From the NCBI GenBank assembly GCA_964498755.1, contig CAZCIB010000046.1:1-18450 (forward strand): 18,450 bases of DNA, given 5' to 3'. The notes beneath the pieces are model-generated. The model saw only the letters and a list, made by a program, of their open reading frames with translations, did no database searches and was not told the origin of the DNA. Positions 6,827 through 13,814 of the stretch are shown here, one piece after another. The translations under genes and the position numbers were made by a program. This DNA comes from RZZS01 sp964498755. GTDB lineage: Bacteria > Pseudomonadota > Alphaproteobacteria > Micavibrionales > Micavibrionaceae. Every line of letters starts with the position of its first letter. The stretch's first letter is position 1.

Positions 6827-9403
6827 CTATTTTACGTCGAACCGCAATTGCCCGCCGCTCTCTTTAACTGCCACCCGCGCATTATCCGGCGCCTGCCCTT
6901 CCAGAATCATTTGCGCCAAAACGTTTTGAATCTCTGTTTGTATTACACGCTTTAGAGGCCGCGCCCCATAGGCCGGGTCAAAACCTTTGTCCGCCAGCCA
7001 TAATTTGGCCCCTTCGCTCAGCTCAAGTTGAATTCCGCGCGTTTGCAGAAGTTTTTCGAGGCCTTTTAGCTGAATATCAACAATCCCCGCCATCTGTTCA
7101 CGGCTGAGACGGCGGAATAGCAGGATTTCGTCCAGCCTGTTGAGAAATTCGGGACGGAAAGAACGGCGCACGACGTCCATCACCTGCTCGCGTACGGCCT
7201 CGCTCTCCTCGCCCTCTTTCTGTTCGACAAGATATTCCGCGCCGAGATTGGAGGTCATAATCAAAACGGTATTGGAAAAGTCGACCGTACGTCCCTGCCC
7301 GTCCGTCAGCCGCCCGTCATCGAGAACCTGCAGCAACACGTTAAAAACGTCAGGATGCGCTTTCTCGATTTCATCGAACAACACGACCTGATACGGCCGC
7401 CGCCGGACGGATTCGGTTAAGGCTCCGCCCTCTTCATAGCCCACATAGCCTGGCGGCGCGCCGATCATCCGGGCCACCGAATGCTTTTCCATGTATTCGG
7501 ACATATCAAGACGAATAAGCGCCGAATCATCGTCAAACAAAAATTCGGCCAGAGCCTTGGTCAGCTCCGTCTTGCCAACGCCCGTCGGCCCCAGAAACAG
7601 GAAAGAGCCGATCGGGCGGCGCGGGTCCTGCAATCCGGCCCGAGACCGGCGCACGGCGTTCGAAACCGCTTTGAGAGCTTCGTCCTGTCCAACAACGCGG
7701 CGGCCCAGATTCTCTTCCATGGAAAGCAGCTTTTCGCGTTCGCCCTCCAGCATTTTATCAACGGGAATCCCGGTCCAGCGGCTGACGATTCCCGCTATAT
7801 CGTCTTCCGTAACTTCCTCGTTAATCAGGTTGCGCTCGTGAACCTGCGCAGCTCCTTCCAGTTTTTTCTCAAGATCGGGAATGACGCCGTATTTCAGCTC
7901 GCTTGCCCGGCCCCAGTCTCCATCACGTTCGGCGCGGTCAAGCTCCATGCGCGCCCTGTCGAGCTCTTCCGTATAGCGCTGGCCTGCGCTCAGCTTTTCT
8001 TTTTCCGCCTGCCATTGCGCCGTCAGGTCGGCGGACTGCGATTCGAGCCCGGATAATTCCGTCTCAAGAGCCTTCAGACGTTCCTGCGACGCCTGATCCG
8101 ATTCTTTTTTAAGAGCTTCCTGTTCGATTTTAAGCTGCACGACTTTGCGGTCGATCTCGTCGATTTCTTCCGGCTTGCTGTCAACCTGCATCCGCAGACG
8201 CGACGCCGCCTCGTCAACCAGATCAATCGCCTTGTCCGGGAGAAAACGGTCCGTGATATAGCGATTCGAGAGCGTCGCCGCCGCAACAATCGCGGCGTCC
8301 GTAACGCGCACGCCGTGATGCGCCTCGTATTTTTCTTTCAGGCCCCGGAGGATCGAGATCGTATCCTCGACGCTCGGCTCGGAAACGAAGACAGGCTGAA
8401 ATCTGCGGGCGAGCGCCGCGTCTTTTTCGATATGCTTGCGGTACTCGTCCAGAGTCGTCGCGCCGACCATATGCAGCTCACCACGCGCAAGGGCGGGCTT
8501 GAGCATATTGGAAGCGTCCATCGCGCCTTCGGCCTTGCCTGCGCCAACAAGCGTATGCAGCTCATCCAGAAACAAAACGATTTCGCCGGCCGCCGCCGCG
8601 ATATCATCCAGAACTGCTTTCAGGCGCTCCTCAAACTCCCCGCGGAATTTCGCCCCGGCCAGAAGCGCGCCGAGATCAAGCGCCATCAAACGCTTGTCTT
8701 TCAAGCTTTCGGGTACGTCGCGGTTAACAATTCTCTGGGCAAGGCCTTCGACGATCGCCGTCTTGCCAACCCCCGGATCGCCGATCAGGACCGGGTTGTT
8801 TTTCGTGCGGCGCGATAGAACCTGAATAGCCCTGCGAATCTCTTCATCACGGCCAATCACGGGATCCAGCTTACCTTCCCTGGCCACAGCCGTCAGATCC
8901 CTTGCATAACGCTGCAGCGCGTCAAATTGCTGCTCGGCATTTGGCGTGTCCGCCGTACGTCCCTTGCGCATGGCGTTTATCGCCTGATTCAAGTCTTTGG
9001 AACCAAGCCCCGAATCTTCCAGTATGCCGGAGACGTCGGCGCGGCGTTCAATGCTCATCGCCTGCAGGATGCGTTCGACCGTGACATATTTGTCCCCGGC
9101 TTTTTCCGCCAGCGATTGCGCGCTCGTCAAGATTTTAGCGAGATCGCCGGACATCCTTAGTTGCCCGGCGCCAGAGCCTTCGACAATGGGAAATTTCGCA
9201 ATCGCGCCGTCCAGTTCACGAATCAGGCGATTCCTGTCTATATCAACGCTTTGAAGAATCCGGAAAACAACGCCTGCCTCGTCCTCCAGCATGCATTTCA
9301 GCAGATGCTCAGGCTCGAGCGACTGATGTCCCGAGCGCATCGCAAGCGTCTGCGCGTTCTGCAACAGCGTTTTCGTGTTCTCTGTAAACAAGTCAAAATT
9401 CAT
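6827..9403 (-). CDS. clpB: ATP-dependent chaperone ClpB
   Basis: This 858-residue protein has the full ClpB (Hsp100 disaggregase) layout, which works with DnaK to pull polypeptides out of aggregates. The N domain spans about 1-148. In AAA+ module 1 the Walker A GDPGVGKT is at 208-215 and Walker B LFLDE at 277-281. The coiled-coil middle domain at about 405-525 separates ClpB from ClpA and ClpC. In module 2 the Walker A GPTGVGKT is at 605-612, the pore loop GYVG at 652-655 and Walker B VLFDE at 674-678. Length matches the family. GAGG lies 10 bases before the ATG. The leader carries a terminator-like hairpin 25 bases from the start. I see no clear sigma32 promoter in the gap. Confidence 0.98.
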   Translation of the reverse strand: MNFDLFTENTKTLLQNAQTLAMRSGHQSLEPEHLLKCMLEDEAGVVFRILQSVDIDRNRLIRELDGAIAKFPIVEGSGAGQLRMSGDLAKILTSAQSLAEKAGDKYVTVERILQAMSIERRADVSGILEDSGLGSKDLNQAINAMRKGRTADTPNAEQQFDALQRYARDLTAVAREGKLDPVIGRDEEIRRAIQVLSRRTKNNPVLIGDPGVGKTAIVEGLAQRIVNRDVPESLKDKRLMALDLGALLAGAKFRGEFEERLKAVLDDIAAAAGEIVLFLDELHTLVGAGKAEGAMDASNMLKPALARGELHMVGATTLDEYRKHIEKDAALARRFQPVFVSEPSVEDTISILRGLKEKYEAHHGVRVTDAAIVAAATLSNRYITDRFLPDKAIDLVDEAASRLRMQVDSKPEEIDEIDRKVVQLKIEQEALKKESDQASQERLKALETELSGLESQSADLTAQWQAEKEKLSAGQRYTEELDRARMELDRAERDGDWGRASELKYGVIPDLEKKLEGAAQVHERNLINEEVTEDDIAGIVSRWTGIPVDKMLEGEREKLLSMEENLGRRVVGQDEALKAVSNAVRRSRAGLQDPRRPIGSFLFLGPTGVGKTELTKALAEFLFDDDSALIRLDMSEYMEKHSVARMIGAPPGYVGYEEGGALTESVRRRPYQVVLFDEIEKAHPDVFNVLLQVLDDGRLTDGQGRTVDFSNTVLIMTSNLGAEYLVEQKEGEESEAVREQVMDVVRRSFRPEFLNRLDEILLFRRLSREQMAGIVDIQLKGLEKLLQTRGIQLELSEGAKLWLADKGFDPAYGARPLKRVIQTEIQNVLAQMILEGQAPDNARVAVKESGGQLRFDVK

Positions 9404-9428
9404 GGCGCGCTTGCCTCAACATGGACAT

Positions 9429-9457
9429 AAAAAGCGGCAACATTACTGCCACCGCTT
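9429..9457 (-). terminator. Intrinsic terminator or attenuator between the DUF4167 gene and clpB
   Basis: On the minus strand AAGCGG (9452-9457) pairs with CCGCTT (9432-9437). The stem is extended by five more pairs, three of them G·U, around a small GTAA loop. It is followed directly by five T residues (9429-9433 overlap the stem end). It begins about 40 bases after the DUF4167 stop and ends 25 bases before the clpB ATG. It may simply end the upstream transcript, or act within the clpB leader. Confidence 0.6.
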
Positions 9458-9496
9458 AAGAATATATTTCGATGATGACGCAAAGGCAATGCGGAC

Positions 9497-9880
9497 TCAG
9501 GCGTCTTCAAGCTCTCCGGCATTTTGCGTCTGCGCTTTTTCCTGCACATGCGGGCGCGCGCGATTTTCAAACGCAAAACTATCTTCCTCGCCGTACGTCT
9601 GTACCGAATCAGACGCAATTTCCTGATCCGCCTCATTCCAGCTATTGATCAATCTCTGGTAATGTTCGGCATGTTGTAAGTAGCTCTCGGTCAGAATGCG
9701 GTCTCCGCCAGACGCGGCGTCCTTGGCAAGATTCATGTACTTCTCAAGCACCTGAAACGCCGTGCCGCGGATGCGTACGTCCGGGCCATTGCTGTCAAAA
9801 ACCTGGGCTCTTGGCTGATTGCCGCGTCTTCCGCTATTCCCGCGTCCGCGTGATCTCCTGCCTGTCGTGCCGTGTCTCAT
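9497..9880 (-). CDS. DUF4167 domain protein
   Basis: This 127-residue protein has an Arg/Gly-rich N-terminus (1-24, RRSRGRGNSGRRG). The DUF4167 core FDSNGPDVRIRGTA (28-41), EKY (46-48), LAKDAASGGDR (51-61) and QHAEHYQRL (69-77) follows, with an acidic disordered tail. The family is nearly confined to alphaproteobacteria and is typically found between prmC and clpB, as here. Its function is not established. The RGG-like start suggests nucleic-acid binding, which is inference. This version is short compared with many family members, which carry long disordered C-termini. AGGGGAA lies 5 bases before the ATG. A possible promoter (TTGGCC, 18 bases, TATGGT) lies in the 218-base gap upstream. Confidence 0.9.
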   Translation of the reverse strand: MRHGTTGRRSRGRGNSGRRGNQPRAQVFDSNGPDVRIRGTAFQVLEKYMNLAKDAASGGDRILTESYLQHAEHYQRLINSWNEADQEIASDSVQTYGEEDSFAFENRARPHVQEKAQTQNAGELEDA

Positions 9881-10098
9881 GTACTTCCCCTGTTGCTCTG
9901 AACGAGTTGAATCAATTTACCGAATCCGTATAGGTACAACCATACACCATTTGCGTACGCTTGGCCAAACCAAAAGCAACGCCCCGCATGTTGTGAAAAG
10001 CTATTCCGCCTTCACACGATGTTGTGTTTGTCTCTTGCGAATGAACCCAGATTAACCCCGCGCAATAATTTCGTTCAATGCGCTTGCCAATAAATTTT

Positions 10099-10959
10099 TT
10101 ATTTATCCCCACGAGAGATTTCCACAACCCGCGGGATTCCGGCAAGATCAGGGTGTACGTCCTTTAGGATAAAGCCAGCGTTTTCCACGAGTCGCACAAC
10201 GTCTTCACTCTGGTCGTATCCGATTTCGAGCAAACAGACGCCATCATCTTTTAAAAGTCTTTTCGCTCCCTTGATGATCACGCGAATTGCCTCAAGGCCG
10301 TCTTCGCCCCCTTCCAGAGCGAGAATCGGGTCATAATTCCGGACTTCTCTTGATAATGATTCGATAACGGATGTCGGGATATAGGGCGGATTGGAGACAA
10401 TCAGGTCAAATTTCTCGTCCAAGGCTTCGCCCCATGAGCCAACCCAGAAGTGACAACGTTCAAAGACATTCAGTTTTTCCGCGTTTGACAGCGCAGTTCT
10501 GACCGCGCCAAGAGACTTATCCATCCCGTAACCGGTCGTCTCGCCCCATTCATTTAAAAGCGCGATCAATATGCATCCCGTGCCAATCCCCATGTCCAGG
10601 ATTTTTTCGGGCTGATCCGGACCGTATTTTTCAATAGCCACCTCGACAAGCGTCTCGGTATCCGGGCGCGGATCGAGCGTATCCGGGGCGAGGCGAAAAT
10701 CGAGTCCCCAGAATTCCCGTGTCGAATAAATGCGGGAGACCGGCTCGCCGGAAAGGCGGCGCTCAACGTCAAACTCGATTCGCGCGAGTTTCGAAGGGCT
10801 GATCTTCTCATCCGGGCTTGTCACCAGATCGCCCCAGTCGAGTTTTGTGTGATGCCGTATGATCAGCCGCGCGTCCAGATCGGCGGTTTCTATGCCCGCC
10901 GACCAGAAACTCTGGCGCAGATGGTGATACAAAGGCGTAAGTTTATTAGGCAATGTCAT
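10099..10959 (-). CDS. prmC: Peptide chain release factor N5-glutamine methyltransferase PrmC
   Basis: This 286-residue SAM-dependent enzyme methylates the glutamine of the GGQ motif in release factors, raising termination efficiency. The helical N-terminal domain is about 1-95, followed by a Rossmann methyltransferase domain with DMGIGTGCI (122-130) for SAM binding and the catalytic NPPY (190-193). I chose the ATG at 10959, 2 bases after the prfA stop, over one at 11007 that would run 46 bases into prfA. The tight spacing after its substrate's gene is the classic arrangement. The stop is followed by an AT-rich dyad (ATAAAT/ATTTAT around 10090) too weak to call a terminator. Confidence 0.96.
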   Translation of the reverse strand: MTLPNKLTPLYHHLRQSFWSAGIETADLDARLIIRHHTKLDWGDLVTSPDEKISPSKLARIEFDVERRLSGEPVSRIYSTREFWGLDFRLAPDTLDPRPDTETLVEVAIEKYGPDQPEKILDMGIGTGCILIALLNEWGETTGYGMDKSLGAVRTALSNAEKLNVFERCHFWVGSWGEALDEKFDLIVSNPPYIPTSVIESLSREVRNYDPILALEGGEDGLEAIRVIIKGAKRLLKDDGVCLLEIGYDQSEDVVRLVENAGFILKDVHPDLAGIPRVVEISRGDK

Positions 10960-10961
10960 GT

Positions 10962-12026
10962 TCAGGAATCCAGCGCTGCGAGTTTTTCGGCCTGGTCCTC
11001 GGACCAAAGAGACTGAATGACCTCATCGAGGGCTTCCCCGCGCAGGACCTCCTCAAGCTTGTAAAGCGTGAGATTGATCCTGTGATCGGTCACGCGCCCT
11101 TGCGGGTAGTTATAAGTGCGGATTCGCTCGGAACGGTCGCCGCTGCCGACCTGGCTTTTCCGGTCGGCGGCGCGTTCGTCCTGTTGGGCGCGGTATTGCT
11201 CTTCGAAAAGGCGTGACCGTAGAATTTTCATCGCCTTGGCCTTGTTTTTGTGCTGCGACTTCTCATCCTGCATCGCCACAGCGATCCCTGTGGGCAAGTG
11301 CGTTATCCGCACGGCGCTGTCCGTCGTGTTGACGTGCTGCCCGCCCGCGCCCTGTGAGCGATACGTATCGATGCGCAGATCGCTGTCATTAATCTCAATA
11401 TCGACTTCTTCCGCCTCGGGCAGAACCGCCACGGTCGCGGCGGACGTATGAATGCGCCCGCCGGATTCGGTTTTGGGAACGCGCTGTACGCGGTGGACGC
11501 CCGACTCGTATTTGAGGTGAGAGAAGACGTCCCGGCCCGAGATCGTCACGATAATTTCCTTATACCCGCCCAGATCGCTCTCGGAAATGTCCATCACCTC
11601 TATTTTCCAGCCCTTAGCCGCCGCATATCCTTTATACATGGCAAAAAGATCGCCTGCAAAAAGCGCGGCTTCCTCACCGCCCGTCCCCGCGCGGATTTCA
11701 AGGATCGCGTTCTTTGTGTCCGCAGTATCCTTCGGGATAAGCGCTTTTTTTATAGCCGCTTCAAGGGCGGGGATCCGCTCCTCCAGCGCATGCAGCTCCT
11801 CGTATGCGATGTCCTTCATTTCCGGATCGTCGAGCAACGCCTTTAAATCGTCCTGCTCCTGCAAAGCGTTCTCATAGGATTCGATCACTTCGATGACAGG
11901 CGAAAGCTCGGCGTATTCCGTGGACAGGCGCGTATAATCCCCGCCGGAGAGATTTCCTTCGGCCATCAACGCGGCAAGTTCGTCGTAACGCCCGCGGATC
12001 GGGGCGAGTTTGGATTGCAAAGACAT
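10962..12026 (-). CDS. prfA: Peptide chain release factor 1 (RF1)
   Basis: This 354-residue class I release factor recognises UAA and UAG. The N-terminal helical domain covers about 1-105. The decoding region contains RVPKTESGGRIHTSAATVAVLP (182-203), where the PxT tripeptide is PKT. The catalytic loop GAGGQHVNT has GGQ at 228-230. Length agrees with the family when the ATG at 12026 (MSLQSKL) is used. A TTG at 12062 would add 12 residues and overlap the toxin gene. The start lies only 5 bases after the stop of a PIN-domain toxin gene on the same strand, with no promoter-sized gap and only a weak AGAAAG ribosome site. Expression probably depends at least partly on the toxin-antitoxin promoter. 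Confidence 0.97.
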   Translation of the reverse strand: MSLQSKLAPIRGRYDELAALMAEGNLSGGDYTRLSTEYAELSPVIEVIESYENALQEQDDLKALLDDPEMKDIAYEELHALEERIPALEAAIKKALIPKDTADTKNAILEIRAGTGGEEAALFAGDLFAMYKGYAAAKGWKIEVMDISESDLGGYKEIIVTISGRDVFSHLKYESGVHRVQRVPKTESGGRIHTSAATVAVLPEAEEVDIEINDSDLRIDTYRSQGAGGQHVNTTDSAVRITHLPTGIAVAMQDEKSQHKNKAKAMKILRSRLFEEQYRAQQDERAADRKSQVGSGDRSERIRTYNYPQGRVTDHRINLTLYKLEEVLRGEALDEVIQSLWSEDQAEKLAALDS

Positions 12027-12031
12027 GCTTT

Positions 12032-12415
12032 CTATAAAGCCTGATAAATTTTCAGACCGCAATATTCTTCGAAAATTTTGAAGCCGGCGTCACGCGTTAG
12101 AAGGGGAATGTCATGATCAATGCAGGATTGGGCGATCAGCGTGTCAGGCAGTTTCGGCTTTAATCCCTTCTTTATGAGCGTGGCACGCGTAAACCCCGCC
12201 CTCTGCCAGAATCCGTCGCCCACATCCATCATTGCCAGGCAGAGAACCTGATCGATATGTTCTTTGCCCGCGTCCGGGTGGCTTAAAAACTCCGACACGA
12301 CAACTGGGGGCAGAACATATGCTTCCAGACGGATCATATCCGCAATAGTTTGTGTCTCGGGTAAATCGTAATCGTTGAAAAACGCGATGAGCACGCTCGT
12401 ATCCAGTGCAATCAT
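12032..12415 (-). CDS. PIN-domain ribonuclease toxin (VapC-like)
   Basis: This 127-residue single-domain protein carries the four acidic PIN residues in the right order: D5 in ALDTSVLI, E42 in VSEFL, D91 in LPDTLIAQ and D109 in LLTRDAGF. VapC toxins are magnesium-dependent RNases, often acting on tRNA or rRNA, held inactive by their antitoxin. The target here cannot be told. The ATG overlaps the stop of the antitoxin gene (ATGA at 12412-12415). All catalytic residues are intact, so the toxin should be active when free. The gene ends 5 bases before prfA, an unusual neighbour for a toxin. Confidence 0.9.
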   Translation of the reverse strand: MIALDTSVLIAFFNDYDLPETQTIADMIRLEAYVLPPVVVSEFLSHPDAGKEHIDQVLCLAMMDVGDGFWQRAGFTRATLIKKGLKPKLPDTLIAQSCIDHDIPLLTRDAGFKIFEEYCGLKIYQAL

Positions 12416-12678
12416 TTCTTTTCATCCAAACGGATTTTGTCCGCAATACTGAAAAGAGGATCGTCTTCTTCCCAACTGCGCATGTCCTCGAGCGTGACCG
12501 TGCGCTCTTTCATTGATCCACGTAGCTTAAGTAAAGCGAGCTGCCCCTGCCGCTGATCATAATCCTCCATGGCTTTGCGAACTGCCGCTGTCGTTCCGCC
12601 GCCTGCGTGTTCTTTAATACGCGACAGCAACGCTTTAGGAACCTCCAGCGTAATTTTCTGCATTTCCGTTTCCGGCAT
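12412..12678 (-). CDS. Ribbon-helix-helix antitoxin (VapB-like)
   Basis: This 88-residue protein has an N-terminal ribbon-helix-helix pattern: KITLEVPKALLSRIKEHA (8-25), then TTAAVRKAMEDYDQRQ (29-44). A charged C-terminal region (50-88, with RTVTLEDMRSWEEDD) is suited to wrapping around the toxin. I chose the ATG at 12678, with GGAG 9 bases upstream. The longer reading from 12735 would start inside the operator and promoter. Antitoxins of this type bind their own promoter, and a perfect 7-base dyad lies just upstream. Stop and toxin start overlap, giving coupled translation in the usual antitoxin-first order. Confidence 0.85.
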   Translation of the reverse strand: MPETEMQKITLEVPKALLSRIKEHAGGGTTAAVRKAMEDYDQRQGQLALLKLRGSMKERTVTLEDMRSWEEDDPLFSIADKIRLDEKK

Positions 12679-12700
12679 GGCTTTATGCTCCAGATTATTA

Positions 12701-12739
12701 ATATGGTTTATGATACCATATATAATCACCAGCATTCAA
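12701..12739 (-). promoter_or_regulatory. Promoter and palindromic operator of the toxin-antitoxin operon
   Basis: ATATGGT (12701-12707) and ACCATAT (12715-12721) form a perfect inverted repeat with a 7-base spacer, and weaker A/T symmetry beyond each arm. On the minus strand a -35-like TTGAAT (plus 12734-12739) and a -10-like TATCAT (plus 12710-12715) are 18 bases apart. The -10 box falls inside the dyad. A repressor on the dyad would therefore block this promoter, as expected for antitoxin autoregulation. Confidence 0.6.
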
Positions 12740-12792
12740 CGCCATAAATCTTGGCCAGCCTTGAGGGACGCCTTAACGGCCTCCATATCAAC

Positions 12793-13251
12793 CTACCGCC
12801 GGTAATCGACGTAATCGCCCTCGCGGGATTCGCCGTCATTCATCCACATTGCATAAGGAACGGCCTTATATATCCGGCGCGGATTGCCAGAGAGGAATTT
12901 CTCCGGCGCGCTTTCGTAGTCTCCGGCGCGGTAATTCATAAGCCCGTAAGCGTGTTTAATCTCCTCATATTCATGATCTTCGAGCGCGCGGGCGCGGGCC
13001 TGCATATAAACGCCCTCGCCTTCCCCGGCGGGCGCGCGGCTGTCATAGCTTACAAGAAAAACTTCCGGATTGGCGGCGATATTGCGCGAATGAACATTTT
13101 CAATCCACGAGCCCCAATAGAAATTCAAGTCTTCATCAAAGGCCGCATAAACGGGCGTGTTCCAAGGCTTGCCATCTCCCGGACATACGGTAGCGATGGT
13201 GAGATATTCGATAGTTTGAATAATCGTCGCGGCGCGGAGGATCATGGTCAT
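12793..13251 (-). CDS. Pyridoxamine 5'-phosphate oxidase-like flavoprotein
   Basis: This 152-residue protein resembles the split-barrel PPOX-like FMN-binding family. The N-terminal helix-strand (IIQTIEYLTIATV) is followed by GKPWNTPVYAAFDEDLNFYWGSW (27-49), the HSRNIAANPEVFLVSYDSR block (54-72) and GVYMQARARAL (80-90), as in members that bind flavin or reduce small ligands. The residues that would mark a true PdxH are not evident, so it is probably not a vitamin B6 enzyme. AAGGG lies 7 bases before the ATG at 13251, and a second ATG two codons in is less well placed. It is upstream of the toxin-antitoxin genes on the same strand but separated from them by their own promoter. Confidence 0.8.
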   Translation of the reverse strand: MTMILRAATIIQTIEYLTIATVCPGDGKPWNTPVYAAFDEDLNFYWGSWIENVHSRNIAANPEVFLVSYDSRAPAGEGEGVYMQARARALEDHEYEEIKHAYGLMNYRAGDYESAPEKFLSGNPRRIYKAVPYAMWMNDGESREGDYVDYRR

Positions 13252-13333
13252 GCGTTAACCCTTGTGTCTGTTTTGCAAGCATATAGTAAGCATAAAAAAT
13301 CCTATTATATATGCATTTTGTTTTATATTTTCA

Positions 13334-13364
13334 TTGACAGAGAATCACAGCCGCATTACATATT
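13334..13364 (+). promoter_or_regulatory. Candidate promoter of the 13399 gene
   Basis: A perfect TTGACA (13334-13339) is followed after 19 bases by CATATT (13359-13364), or after 17 by the weaker TACATA. The stretch 13260-13398 is the most AT-rich part of the window and separates two divergent genes. It also holds GCATATA (13279-13285) and TATATGC (13308-13314), an inverted repeat that could bind a regulator of either gene. Confidence 0.45.
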
Positions 13365-13398
13365 CTTCAGTTTCAATAAATCATACGGAGTCATTTTA

Positions 13399-13806
13399 AT
13401 GTCAACCAGCGTTATGGAGGCCCAGCTTTTGACCTGGGCCAATACACCAAATAATTTAATGCTCACATTTGTTAAAGAAGTGGCGGGCGGCAAAAAACGC
13501 GGAGTTCAAATAACCGCCATCGGCTTGGACGGCGTAGACGACCTTCTAGCCGCAAAAACGCCAGGTGACCGTAGCCAACTTGCGTTGTATGGCGCGCGCG
13601 GGGTTTCTCCGCAACGCATATTCGATGCTGCAGTATCAGCGCGGAGGGACGTACTGCGGGAAAGCGCTGGTGGCCAACGCGTCGCCGCCATGCCTTTGAC
13701 AGAGCTCTTCGGCCAAATCGGCAAAGCGAAAGCCGAACGTGCTCCAAGCAAAGGTGATCTTTTCAGAGGACTCTTTATTACGCGCCGAGGACCGGGACAG
13801 GGTTAA
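13399..13806 (+). CDS. Hypothetical protein, 135 aa
   Basis: I do not recognise this protein. It is soluble, mainly helical by pattern, and rich in Ala, Gly, Lys and Arg, with a basic C-terminus (SKGDLFRGLFITRRGPGQG). No signal peptide, membrane segment or known motif is visible. The start is the ATG at 13399, with GGAG 10 bases upstream and a good TTGACA promoter. The frame stays open far upstream to 12751, but that part is antisense to the PPOX-like gene and is not taken as coding. It is the only plus-strand gene in the 11-kb minus-strand block, and converges on ispG with an 8-base gap and no terminator. Orphan genes in such positions are often horizontally acquired, which is inference. Confidence 0.65.
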   Translation: MSTSVMEAQLLTWANTPNNLMLTFVKEVAGGKKRGVQITAIGLDGVDDLLAAKTPGDRSQLALYGARGVSPQRIFDAAVSARRDVLRESAGGQRVAAMPLTELFGQIGKAKAERAPSKGDLFRGLFITRRGPGQG

Positions 13807-13814
13807 AGGGAGAC

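Noticed and set aside
7481..8056. Long plus-strand open frame antisense to clpB
   Set aside because: Codon-structure shadow of clpB in a GC-biased gene, with no start signals and no recognisable domain.
10084..10106. AT-only dyad ATAAAT/ATTTAT near the prmC stop as a terminator
   Set aside because: Six A-T pairs with no GC would be too unstable to end transcription.
9912..10145. Minus-strand frame of 77 codons between prmC and the DUF4167 gene
   Set aside because: It starts inside prmC, and neither its start nor the internal ATG giving 25 codons has a ribosome site.
12751..13398. A plus-strand frame open for 216 codons upstream of the 13399 gene, making an apparent 351-aa protein
   Set aside because: It lies antisense to a convincing PPOX-like gene, crosses the AT-rich promoter region, and has no ribosome site at its start. 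The ATG at 13399 has promoter and ribosome site.
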